Part shown: piece after piece, positions 1-7,500 of the stretch | Position numbering within the stretch: position 1 is the first letter of the stretch | Layout of the letters: every line of letters begins with the position of its first letter | The notes under the pieces: generated by a model | What the model saw: only the letters and a program-made list of their open reading frames with translations | What the model was told of the DNA's origin: nothing | The model's database searches: none | Translations under genes and position numbers: made by a program | Source: Pseudoduganella lurida | GTDB taxonomy: Bacteria; Pseudomonadota; Gammaproteobacteria; Burkholderiales; Burkholderiaceae_D | Assembly: GCF_007830455.1 (NCBI RefSeq) | Contig: NZ_VLLB01000011.1 | Location: 1 to 64,000, forward strand | Length of the DNA: 64,000 nucleotides | Reading direction: 5' to 3'

Positions 1-57
1 GTGTGGAAGTGCAGTAATGCATTAAGCTAACTGATACTAATTGCCCGTAAGGCTTGT
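1..57 (+). rRNA. rrl: 23S ribosomal RNA, 3' end (partial)
   Basis: The first bases carry the conserved 3' terminal part of bacterial 23S rRNA, including the run around positions 25-50 (taagctaactgatactaatt) that precedes the end of the mature molecule. The gene begins outside the window, and the exact 3' end (about 50-60) is estimated from memory of betaproteobacterial 23S ends. The 5S gene follows after about 120 bp, the normal rrn operon order. Confidence 0.9.
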
Positions 58-180
58 CCCTATAACCTTGACGGTTATAGTCAACAACAAGCATTTACCT
101 GTGTTTGAGATACCCCACTTTACTTCTTCCAGATTCAGCAGTCGCGTTGCCCTATCGGGAACGAGACTGTGTACAAGTCA

Positions 181-295
181 TGCCTGATGACCATAGCAAG
201 TCGGTCCCACCCCTTCCCATCCCGAACAGGACCGTGAAACGACTTTGCGCCGATGATAGTGCTGCAACCAGTGTGAAAGTAGGTTATCGTCAGGC
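181..295 (+). rRNA. rrf: 5S ribosomal RNA
   Basis: About 115 nt that begins tgcctgatgacc and ends tatcgtcaggc, so the two ends pair to form helix I. The internal run cccatcccgaacagg is the conserved 5S loop sequence. It lies downstream of the 23S end and is followed at once by a strong terminator, so it closes an rRNA operon. No tRNA gene is visible between 23S and 5S or after 5S. Confidence 0.95.
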
Positions 296-310
296 TGTTA
301 TATAGAGAAA

Positions 311-339
311 CCCCCGTCAGTGATCTGGCGGGGGTTTTT
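311..339 (+). terminator. Rho-independent terminator of the rRNA operon
   Basis: A 10-bp stem, CCCCCGTCAG pairing with CTGGCGGGGG (one G-T pair) around a 4-nt loop, is followed by TTTTT. It starts 15 bp after the 5S end, so it terminates the rrn transcript. Confidence 0.93.
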
Positions 340-491
340 CGCATTCTACGTGGATAATTTGCACTGCAAACCGCGCTTCTTGTTTTCGATCATGCAGCCC
401 CCGGGGTTTTTATTTATCCTTCGGCGTTGGCGAACCGCCGCGTTTCTCTCCAAATTTCTTTCCAGTCGGTTTTCTCCCGGTAACAGCAAGT

Positions 492-497
492 TATACT
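492..497 (+). promoter_or_regulatory. Possible -10 element (TATACT) upstream of the ynbB-like gene
   Basis: TATACT lies 27 bp before the ynbB-like start codon. No convincing -35 hexamer stands 16-18 bp upstream, so this is only a candidate. The 185-bp gap after the rRNA terminator (340-524) holds nothing else that I recognise. Confidence 0.3.
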
Positions 498-524
498 GTT
501 CGCAGTATTTCATCGTGAGACAGA

Positions 525-1412
525 ATGCTTCCGATTTTGAATCCCGCCTCCAATGTCGGTGTCGCAATGACAGCCCTGTATGGCTTGCTGGGACTGACTT
601 CATTGCTGGTGCAGCGTCTCGCAAGGCCCACCGGAACGCTCCGGTCGCAGGTCAATGCCTGGTGGCGCATCTTCCCCTTCGTCACCATCGCACTGCTGCT
701 GTATCCGCTTGGTCCGCTCATGCTGGGCTGCCTGATTTATGCGCTGGCCGTCAGTGAACTGATGCCGCATGCCGGCATGCCCGCCTGGCGAATGACAACG
801 CATGCGATGCTCCTTGCGGCTTCGGTTGCAGTGCTGGAGTGGCAGCTACCAGCCACGGCCACTTTCCTCGTGCCGCTCTCGATTGCAGCAGCATTCTGTT
901 ATTTCCAGCAGTTCGCAGGCCGGACTCCATTGATCCACCTGCTGCTATTGCTGACGGCCTCCGTGGGCTGGATCCTCGCCCGCTTCAGTACCCTGTCATT
1001 CGGCACCGACGGCAACCTCGCGTGGCTGTTCTACCTGTTCATCGTCACTGCGCTCAACGATATCGGCCAGTTCGTTGCGGGCAAACTGTTCGGCAACCGC
1101 AGGATCGCACCGACCATCAGTCCGAACAAGACGTGGCAGGGCCTGGCCGGTGGCCTGGTCGTCTCGCAACTGGTCACGCTCATCCTGGGCACTTATCTGC
1201 AGCTTGGCGATGCCGGAACCCTGGCTCTCTACGCCGTGCTGCTGTCGCTGGGAGGCTTTGCCGGCGACCTGCTGTTTTCCGCGGCCAAGCGCTACCTTGG
1301 CATCAAGGATTTTTCGCAGCTGATTCCCGGCCACGGCGGGATTCTGGACCGGGTCGACAGCCTGGTCGTCACCGCGCCGCTGCTGTACTGCCTGCTGCTC
1401 AACCACCACTGA
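525..1412 (+). CDS. ynbB: CDP-diglyceride synthase (phosphatidate cytidylyltransferase)-like membrane protein, YnbB type
   Basis: 295 residues, almost entirely hydrophobic transmembrane segments, with the CdsA signature near the C-terminus: SAAKRYLGIKD followed by IPGHGGILDRVDS. Known family members make CDP-diacylglycerol from phosphatidate and CTP in the inner membrane. A second motif, SPNKTWQG, is also typical. The length and the neighbour (a hydrolase-methyltransferase fusion 10 bp downstream) match E. coli ynbB rather than the housekeeping cdsA, which normally sits with uppS and dxr. The true substrate is unknown. It probably feeds a CDP-activated lipid to the CDP-alcohol phosphotransferase at 3164-3781 (inference). 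Confidence 0.85.
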   Translation: MLPILNPASNVGVAMTALYGLLGLTSLLVQRLARPTGTLRSQVNAWWRIFPFVTIALLLYPLGPLMLGCLIYALAVSELMPHAGMPAWRMTTHAMLLAASVAVLEWQLPATATFLVPLSIAAAFCYFQQFAGRTPLIHLLLLLTASVGWILARFSTLSFGTDGNLAWLFYLFIVTALNDIGQFVAGKLFGNRRIAPTISPNKTWQGLAGGLVVSQLVTLILGTYLQLGDAGTLALYAVLLSLGGFAGDLLFSAAKRYLGIKDFSQLIPGHGGILDRVDSLVVTAPLLYCLLLNHH

Positions 1413-1422
1413 GGATCGCACG

Positions 1423-3213
1423 ATGAAGCAAGAGAATCCCGCTGCCTGGGTCATGTCCGAAGCCGGTTTCGATGCCAACGACGGCACCCGCCTGTTCTAC
1501 CGCACCTGGGCGCCCAGGGCACCCCGCACCGACGCACCGCAGCGCGCCCTGGTGTTCCTGCACCGCGGTCACGAACACTCGGGCCGCATCGCGCAGCTGG
1601 TGGAACGCTTCGCCTGCCAGCAGGACTGGGCCTTTGCCTTCGATGCGCGCGGCCATGGCCATTCGCCCGGCGAGCGCGGTGCGGCACCCGGTTTCGCCAC
1701 GATGGTGGACGATCTCGATGCCTTCGTGCGCCACATCGCGCAGCTGCATGGCATCGCCGTCGAAGACATGCTGGTGGTGGCGAACAGCGTTGGCGCCGTC
1801 GTTGCCGCCACGTGGGTGCACGATTACGCGCCTCGCATTCGTGGCCTCATCATGGCTGCCGCCGCGTTCAGCATCAAGCTGTACGTGCCGCTGGCAAAGC
1901 CGGGACTGCGATTCGCCCGCAAGTTCAAGCCGAACCTGTTCGTCACCAGCTACATCCGTCCCGGCATGCTCACGCATTCGCCCGAAGAGGCGCAGGCGTA
2001 TGCCAGCGATCCGCTGATCGCCAAGAGCATCTCCGCGCAGATACTGCTGGAGCTGGCCGATACCGCGGAGCGCATCGTGCAGGATGCGGCCGCGATCGAC
2101 GTACCCGTGCTGATGCTCGTGGCGGACAAGGATTACGTGGTCCATGAAGCGCCGCAGAAGCTGTTCTTCGAGCGGCTATCGTCGCCGCTCAAGCGCTACG
2201 TGCGACTGCGCGACTGCTACCACGCCGTGTTCTACGAGCGCGACACCTCCGTCGCCATGCAGGCCAGCCGCGAGTTCGTCGAGGCCTGCTACGCCACGCA
2301 GCCGCTGCCGGCGGCGCACTACGCCGATGCCGACCGCACCAGTGCCAGCGCGCGTGCCTATGCGGCGCTGGAGCGCAACGAATACGGCACCGCCTTCACC
2401 CGCGCGTCGCATGCCATGCAGCGTTCGATGCTGAAGGCCCTGGGCCCGCTCAGCAACGGCATGCGCATCGGCCTCACGCACGGCTTCGACTCCGGCGAAT
2501 CGCTCGACTACGTGTACCGCAACCAGGCCGGTGGCCGCCTGTTCGGCGCCTTCATGGACCGCGGTTACCTGGACGCCGTCGGCTGGCGCGGCATCCGCGT
2601 GCGCAAGGTGCAGCTGCAGGCACTGCTGGCGGACTGCATTGCCGCGCATGATGGCAGGACGCCGCTGCGCATCCTTGATATCGCCGCCGGTTCCGCGCGC
2701 TACATGCTGGAGACGGTGAAGCGCTTCCAGGAGCGCGACATCGAAGTGACGCTGTGCGACTATGCGCAGCACAACGTGGACCGCGCGCGCCAGCTGGCGG
2801 CGGACCTGCAGCTGCGCGCGAAAGTCGACTGTCGCCTGCGTGATGCGTTCGATCCGGCCAGCTATGCAGGCGAAGAAGGCCGCTACGACATCGTCGTCGT
2901 CTCCGGCCTGTTCGAACTGTTCACGGAAAATGCACCGGTGCTGACGGCACTGCAGGGCGTGGTGCGGAGCCTGAAGCCGGGCGGCTGCGTGATCTACACG
3001 GCGCAGCCCTGGCACCCGCAGGTGGAAATGATCGCCGGCACGCTGACCAACCACCGCGGCGTGCCGTGGCGGATGCGCCCGCGCCCGCAGGTGGAGATGG
3101 ATGCGCTGGTGCGGCTGGCCGGCGCCGCCAAGGAACGTACCCTGATCGGCGTCGACGGCATCTTCACGGTGTCGGTGGCGCGCAAAGCCGCAGCGCCTGG
3201 CGCAGCCGGTTGA
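1423..3213 (+). CDS. ynbC: Bifunctional alpha/beta hydrolase / SAM-dependent methyltransferase, YnbC type
   Basis: 596 residues. The N-terminal ~290 are an alpha/beta hydrolase (lysophospholipase/monoacylglycerol lipase-like) with FDARGHGHSPGERG and the nucleophile elbow ANSVG (Ser122); His in RDCYHAVFYERD is a plausible catalytic base. The C-terminal ~230 are a class I methyltransferase with the SAM-binding motif ILDIAAGSARYML near residue 416 and a post-motif LKPGGCVIYT. This fusion is the YnbC architecture. It starts 10 bp after ynbB with a GAGG ribosome-binding site, so the two are co-transcribed. Its last 50 bp overlap, tail to tail, the ynbA-like gene on the other strand. Inference: it trims and methylates a lipid made by the neighbouring enzymes. 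Confidence 0.88.
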   Translation: MKQENPAAWVMSEAGFDANDGTRLFYRTWAPRAPRTDAPQRALVFLHRGHEHSGRIAQLVERFACQQDWAFAFDARGHGHSPGERGAAPGFATMVDDLDAFVRHIAQLHGIAVEDMLVVANSVGAVVAATWVHDYAPRIRGLIMAAAAFSIKLYVPLAKPGLRFARKFKPNLFVTSYIRPGMLTHSPEEAQAYASDPLIAKSISAQILLELADTAERIVQDAAAIDVPVLMLVADKDYVVHEAPQKLFFERLSSPLKRYVRLRDCYHAVFYERDTSVAMQASREFVEACYATQPLPAAHYADADRTSASARAYAALERNEYGTAFTRASHAMQRSMLKALGPLSNGMRIGLTHGFDSGESLDYVYRNQAGGRLFGAFMDRGYLDAVGWRGIRVRKVQLQALLADCIAAHDGRTPLRILDIAAGSARYMLETVKRFQERDIEVTLCDYAQHNVDRARQLAADLQLRAKVDCRLRDAFDPASYAGEEGRYDIVVVSGLFELFTENAPVLTALQGVVRSLKPGGCVIYTAQPWHPQVEMIAGTLTNHRGVPWRMRPRPQVEMDALVRLAGAAKERTLIGVDGIFTVSVARKAAAPGAAG

Positions 3214-3781
3214 ACGCGGTCAGCACGCACAGCACCAGCACCACCCACAGCAGGCCGTTGCTCCACACCGGCGCGACGCCTGCGCCGACCAGCAGGGCGA
3301 TCACACCGAAGGCGAACGCCCGGTCGCTCTTGCCCATCGGGCCGTCGAAGCGGCGGCCCGCGCCCACGCCCTGCGCCAGCACGCCGGCAAATTCGGCCAG
3401 CAGGGCCAGCACCACGCCGGCCACAACGAGCGGCGCGGAAATCCCCGCAGCGAACGCAAACGGCAGGTACAGCGCCGCATCGGACACCTGGTCGCACATC
3501 TCGTTGAGCAGCGCGCCCAGCACCGTCTTGTTGCCCGTGGCATTGGCCAGCATGCCGTCGATCGCGTTCAGTGCCATGCGCAGCAGCAGGAAGGCCGGCA
3601 GGCCGTACCACAGGCCACTGCGTTCCGGCGCCCAGGCCAGCGCCGCACCGTAGGCGCAGGACAGGCACATCGCCACCAGCGTCACCTGGTTGGGCGTGAT
3701 GCCGGCCCGTGCGAGAGCGGACAGGGTGGGGCGCAGCAGCTGCTGGAAGCGCGGTTTCAGCTGGTAGATCGAGAACGACAC
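3164..3781 (-). CDS. ynbA: CDP-alcohol phosphatidyltransferase family protein, YnbA type
   Basis: 205 residues from a GTG start (VSFSIYQLKPRF), chosen because the N-terminus matches the E. coli YnbA start as I remember it. Several membrane segments surround the CDP-alcohol transferase motif NAIDGMLAN...GALLNEMCD. Compared with the canonical DxxDGxxAR...GxxxDxxxD, positions 1 and 3 are Asn and the Arg is Asn; the second and fourth Asp are kept. The two Asp-to-Asn changes appear to be shared with YnbA, so the protein may be a distinct subfamily. The family transfers a phosphoalcohol from a CDP-activated lipid. Its start overlaps the end of the ynbD-like gene by 25 bp, so translation is probably coupled. 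Confidence 0.82.
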   Translation of the reverse strand: MSFSIYQLKPRFQQLLRPTLSALARAGITPNQVTLVAMCLSCAYGAALAWAPERSGLWYGLPAFLLLRMALNAIDGMLANATGNKTVLGALLNEMCDQVSDAALYLPFAFAAGISAPLVVAGVVLALLAEFAGVLAQGVGAGRRFDGPMGKSDRAFAFGVIALLVGAGVAPVWSNGLLWVVLVLCVLTAFNRLRQALRLCAPPTP

Positions 3782-5001
3782 GGGCGAAGGCTCCTTGCAT
3801 AGAGGCGGGCGATGAAACGGCTGCGGCTGTACCCCATGGCACAGTGCAGGAAGATCTGGTGGCCCTGGCGATGCTGCGCCGCCATCAGCGCCAGGATGGC
3901 ACGCAATTGCGACGGGCGGGGCGCCTGCAGGTCCAGCAGCGGGAGGTGACGATACCATCCGCGGCGCAGTGCCGGCGTTTCCGGCAGCTCCGCGCACAGG
4001 TCGATCACGTGGCAGTCGGGCGGCAGCAGGCGGGCTTCCGCGTCGGCGAGGCGCCGGCCGATGAACAGGCCTGGCCCGGCAAGTTCGAACGGTGCACGAT
4101 GCCGCTCGCGCCAGCGCACCAGCAGCCAGGTGAGCCGGTAGCCGGCGAGATAAGGCCAGTACAGAAGCCAGCTCGCAATGGTGTGGCGACCGTTGCGCTT
4201 GCGCGTGAAATGCGGATCGCGGCGCGCGTAGGCCAGCGCCACCAGCGCCAGGCAGGCCGCCCCGTACACGGCCAGCCAGTACCCGAGCAGGAACCAGCCG
4301 ATGTGCAGCGTCACGCCCGCCATGAGCGCGTAGTAAAACGCGACAGTCGTCTGTCGCGTCGTGCCGGGCCGTACCAGCAGCGCCGCGGCCAGGCCCAGAA
4401 GCAGGCCGCCGGCGACGTCCAGCACATGATGCTGCCACGTGGTCAGGGTGCTGAGGGCCACCAGCGCGAGCCAGCCGCCCAGCACCGCGCGCCGCCAGCC
4501 GCCTAGCAGAGGATGCAACGCCAGCCAGAACACCACGCAGTACGCCACGTGCAGCGACGGCAGCTGGTTGAACGGCCGGTCGACGGCGTCCAGCAGGCGG
4601 TACGCGGCGCCCAGGAAAACGTCATCGAGGACGGGGCGGGACCAGGTAAACCGCGCCGGATACAGCGCAAAGACCAGCGCCGCGGCCACGGTGCAGAACA
4701 GCATGCGCCGGCTGACGACGCGCAGCGCCTCGGCGTGCGGCGCCGCCAGGAACACCAGTGTGAAGAAGATGCCGGACGTGGCATAGAACACGATCGTCCA
4801 CGGCCAGAACGGCAGCCCGTGATCGGCTGCCAGCGCCACGCTATGCTGCGCCGGCAGCCGCGCCGCCATGTGCGCGCTGGCCTGGTAGCACAGGCCGAAC
4901 ACGAGCCAGTTGAGCAGCAGGTGCCCGGCGCGCAGGCGCCAGCCGAACGGCGGCGCGCGCGACGGCAATTGTGGAAGAGGCGGCATTTGTGCATTATGCA
5001 T
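3757..5001 (-). CDS. ynbD: PAP2-superfamily / dual-specificity phosphatase fusion, YnbD type
   Basis: 414 residues from the ATG at 5001 (an in-frame TTG at 5010 and an ATG at 4986 are alternatives). The N-terminal ~240 residues are multispanning with PAP2 phosphatase motifs PSLHVAYC and HHVLDVAGG. The C-terminal ~120 form a cytoplasmic dual-specificity phosphatase with the active-site loop HCAMGYSRS (C387, R393 of CX5R). The same fusion is E. coli YnbD. It likely dephosphorylates a lipid or polar-head intermediate made by the cluster. It reads divergently from the patatin-like gene with overlapping starts (4996 and 5001), so the two promoters must lie inside the opposite coding sequences. Confidence 0.85.
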   Translation of the reverse strand: MHNAQMPPLPQLPSRAPPFGWRLRAGHLLLNWLVFGLCYQASAHMAARLPAQHSVALAADHGLPFWPWTIVFYATSGIFFTLVFLAAPHAEALRVVSRRMLFCTVAAALVFALYPARFTWSRPVLDDVFLGAAYRLLDAVDRPFNQLPSLHVAYCVVFWLALHPLLGGWRRAVLGGWLALVALSTLTTWQHHVLDVAGGLLLGLAAALLVRPGTTRQTTVAFYYALMAGVTLHIGWFLLGYWLAVYGAACLALVALAYARRDPHFTRKRNGRHTIASWLLYWPYLAGYRLTWLLVRWRERHRAPFELAGPGLFIGRRLADAEARLLPPDCHVIDLCAELPETPALRRGWYRHLPLLDLQAPRPSQLRAILALMAAQHRQGHQIFLHCAMGYSRSRFIARLYARSLRPCRSRSTS

Positions 5002-6057
5002 GGCATGCAATCAGCCCATCAATATGACAGCTGCCTGGTGCTGGCCGGCGGCGGTTTCCGCTTCGGCTACTACCTGGGCGTGCATGCCGCCGCAGAGGAT
5101 TCCGGCCACGCGCCGGACGTGCTGCTGGCCAGCTGTGGCGGTGCGCTGGCCGCGGCGGCAATCGCGCGCCTGCCCGATGCGGCGGCGCGCAAGGCCTGGC
5201 TGCAGTCGCCCGAACTGTTCGCCTTCCTGGCGCGGCTCGGCTCCACGGCCCGCGCGGCGCCGCTGTCGGTGCTCGCTGCCGCGGCATGGCGCTGGCTGGA
5301 CCGGTCGGCCGTCCCGCGCGTGCCGGACCTGTTCGACGATTACCTGTTCGAGCTGTCGTCGCCCTTGCCACTGCCGCCGCCGGGCACCAGCGACACGGTG
5401 GCCGTGGCCATCGTCGGCGGCCGGCTGCTGTTCGAACCCGGTGACGTGGGCCGGCCGCGCGGCGATCGCGCCCTGTTTGCCGAGACGGTATTTGGCAATG
5501 AGCGCGTGGCAGCGCTGCTGGATGACATGGAAGCCCCGGCCGCCGATTCGCGCTGGAGCAGCGGCGCCGTTGCCGCGCAACTGGAAACGGACAGCACCAT
5601 GCCGCTGGAAGACGCGGTGCGCATCTCGCTGGCGGACATGGTCTACTTCCGCTGCCATACGTATGACAGCCGCCATTACACGGGCGGCGTGATCGACCTG
5701 TTCCCGGTGGAGATCGCGCAGCGGCTGGCGCGGCGGGTGGCAATGGAGCGCAAGCCGCCACTCAACCCCTGGCTGATGGCGCCGGCCTGGCGCCGCGTGC
5801 TGGGCATCGACGGGCCCGCGCGCCTGCGCCACGTGCATGCGCAGCCGTTGGATGCGTGGATCGACACGAGTGACGTCGGCCAGGCGCTGCGCGAACACGG
5901 CATGCGCAAGGCCATCTTCTGGCGGGACAACCGCGTCCGCCTGGTGGCGCCGGCCAGCTACGGGGCGTACCGCGTCCAGACGGAGGCGCAATGGCAATAC
6001 GGGTACCAGCGCGCGCTGGCCGCCTTTCACCAGGAGGATCGTCCATGCGCATCATGA
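4996..6057 (+). CDS. Patatin-like phospholipase family protein with altered catalytic dyad
   Basis: 353 residues from ATG 4996 (GAGGCGG 12 bp upstream; ATG 5005 possible). The N-terminus LVLAGGGFRFGYYLGV is the glycine-rich oxyanion loop of patatins. In patatins the next motif is GxSxG; here it reads ASCGGAL, placing Cys47 at the nucleophile position. The second catalytic motif DGG reads TGG (Thr229) in HYTGGVIDLFP. So both residues of the Ser-Asp dyad are replaced while the fold signatures remain. It may be a thiol variant, or a non-catalytic lipid-binding protein. It overlaps the following dehydrogenase by 13 bp and lies head to head with ynbD, so it is part of the lipid cluster. Confidence 0.72.
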   Translation: MHGMQSAHQYDSCLVLAGGGFRFGYYLGVHAAAEDSGHAPDVLLASCGGALAAAAIARLPDAAARKAWLQSPELFAFLARLGSTARAAPLSVLAAAAWRWLDRSAVPRVPDLFDDYLFELSSPLPLPPPGTSDTVAVAIVGGRLLFEPGDVGRPRGDRALFAETVFGNERVAALLDDMEAPAADSRWSSGAVAAQLETDSTMPLEDAVRISLADMVYFRCHTYDSRHYTGGVIDLFPVEIAQRLARRVAMERKPPLNPWLMAPAWRRVLGIDGPARLRHVHAQPLDAWIDTSDVGQALREHGMRKAIFWRDNRVRLVAPASYGAYRVQTEAQWQYGYQRALAAFHQEDRPCAS

Positions 6058-6773
6058 TCATCGGCGGCACGCGGGGCATCGGCCTGGCCCTGGCCGAGCA
6101 TTACAGCAAACAGGGCGCCACGCTGGCCCTGTGCGGACGCGACCCCGCGCGCCTCGCCGGGCATCCGCTGGCAAACGACCCGCACGTCACGCTGCATGCG
6201 GTGGAAATCACCGACCGGGCATCGGCCGAACGGGCGATGGACAGCTTCGGTCCGCTGGACCTGCTGATCGTGACTGCCGGCGCCTACACGGATGCGGCGG
6301 CCATCGCGGCAGACAAGGAAGCGACCTTGCCGGTACTGCACACGAACGTGGTCGGCCTGTGTCACGCGTTCGACGCGGCATCGGCCCGCATGCGCCGGCA
6401 GGGCCACGGCCAGCTGGTGGTGCTGGCATCGATCGCCGGCCTGCTGAAGGACTATCCGGGCGCCTCGCTGTACAGCGCCAGCAAGCGCGCCGCGCTGGCC
6501 ATCTGCGACACCTACCGCAAGGCGCTGGCACCGTTCGGCATTGCCGTCACGGCCATCGTGCCCGGCTATGTCGATACGGCGCGCCTGCGCGAACTGAACG
6601 ACGGCGATGCCGGCCGCAAGCCCTTCCTGCAGACGGAGGCGCAGGCTGTGCGGCATATCGTGGGCGCGATCGCGCGGCGCGAGGCCCGTTACGTGTTCCC
6701 GTGGCAGCTGCACGTACTGGTACGGCTGTTCAACCTGCTGCCACGGCCGCTGCAGGCGTTCCGCAAAAAATAA
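6045..6773 (+). CDS. Short-chain dehydrogenase/reductase (SDR)
   Basis: 242 residues from ATG 6045, preceded by CAGGAGGA at 6031-6038. The N-terminal cofactor motif is IIGGTRGIGLALAEHY (the TGxxxGIG class). The active-site Ser appears in VLASIAGLLKDY and the YxxxK pair in LYSASKRAALA. The product begins inside the patatin-like gene, so the two are translationally coupled. The substrate is unknown; by context it could reduce or oxidise a lipid alcohol or keto intermediate of the ynb-type pathway. The last residues are Arg-Lys-Lys, whose A-rich codons double as the T-tract of the opposite-strand terminator. Confidence 0.85.
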   Translation: MRIMIIGGTRGIGLALAEHYSKQGATLALCGRDPARLAGHPLANDPHVTLHAVEITDRASAERAMDSFGPLDLLIVTAGAYTDAAAIAADKEATLPVLHTNVVGLCHAFDAASARMRRQGHGQLVVLASIAGLLKDYPGASLYSASKRAALAICDTYRKALAPFGIAVTAIVPGYVDTARLRELNDGDAGRKPFLQTEAQAVRHIVGAIARREARYVFPWQLHVLVRLFNLLPRPLQAFRKK

Positions 6774-6792
6774 GAGCCCGCACGCGGCGGGC
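6765..6792 (-). terminator. Terminator of the pagL-like gene
   Basis: On the minus strand GCCCGC and GCGGGC (6776-6792, 5-nt loop) form a hairpin followed by TCTTATTTTTT (6775-6765). The T-tract lies in the last codons of the SDR gene, so the signal serves the minus-strand gene. Confidence 0.7.
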
Positions 6793-6813
6793 CCTCGATC
6801 AGCAACGAAACAA

Positions 6814-7362
6814 TCAGAAGCGGTAAGCCAGCTTCACGACGCCGTAATCCACGCCGCTGTTCGGCTTCTTGATGCTGCCGTTCGAGAAGTGCTGGAACTT
6901 CACCGCCACTTCCCAGTTCTTGTTGAACACATAGCCAACGCCGATGTGGTCACCGAACTGGAACGCCGTCGACAGGCCGTCGTCGTTGTTGTCGTAGTGG
7001 TGCGACATCACGTGGGCGCCGATGCCCAGTTCCGCGTAGGCGCCCAGCTTGTTGGTGTTCTCGAAGCGGAACACGGGGGTGAAGCCGATATCGACGATGT
7101 GCGACTTGTCGCCGGGGACGTTCCTGTATTGGCGCAGCTGCCAGTAGCCGATGCTGGCGTCCCAGTAACCCGTCAGGTGGGTGCCGTTCGAATCGAACCA
7201 GCTCCAGCTCGGGTCCCAGTTCTTCGTCGCGCCGGCGCGGGCCATGCGCACCTTCGATGCGGTACCGAATTCGCCGTAGACGCCTTCCACCAGCGGACCT
7301 TCGGCGGCAAAAGCGGCATTTGCCGCCATCAATGCGGCCAGGGCCGCGATCATTTTCTTCAT
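6814..7362 (-). CDS. pagL: Acyloxyacyl hydrolase, lipid A 3-O-deacylase PagL family
   Basis: 182 residues. A cleavable signal peptide (MKKMIAALAALMAANAAFA) precedes a beta-barrel-type sequence ending in LAYRF, the terminal Phe typical of outer-membrane proteins. Near the C-terminus is HFSNGSIKKPN, which matches the PagL catalytic signature (His158, Ser160, with Asn following). PagL removes the 3-O acyl chain of lipid A in the outer membrane. It converges on the SDR gene and adjoins the ynb-type cluster, so envelope lipid remodelling may be a shared theme (inference). A GAGAG ribosome-binding site lies upstream of the ATG. Confidence 0.88.
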   Translation of the reverse strand: MKKMIAALAALMAANAAFAAEGPLVEGVYGEFGTASKVRMARAGATKNWDPSWSWFDSNGTHLTGYWDASIGYWQLRQYRNVPGDKSHIVDIGFTPVFRFENTNKLGAYAELGIGAHVMSHHYDNNDDGLSTAFQFGDHIGVGYVFNKNWEVAVKFQHFSNGSIKKPNSGVDYGVVKLAYRF

Positions 7363-7500
7363 GTGCTGTGCTCTCAAAGTGACATGCTGTATGCGTAACG
7401 ATACGGCAATCCGGATATTGTACCCATCTTCGCGAAAACGGGCCGGACGCACCCGATTTGCTAGAATCGCCGCCATTTCCGCACGTTCCGGGCTCAAAAC

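Noticed and set aside
105..344. Open frames in both strands over the 5S gene
   Set aside because: They lie within rRNA and its terminator.
3782..4438. Upstream extension of the ynbA-like frame on the minus strand
   Set aside because: It overlaps the PAP2/DSP gene in another frame and is Arg/Gly/Pro-rich; the YnbA N-terminus fits the GTG at 3781.
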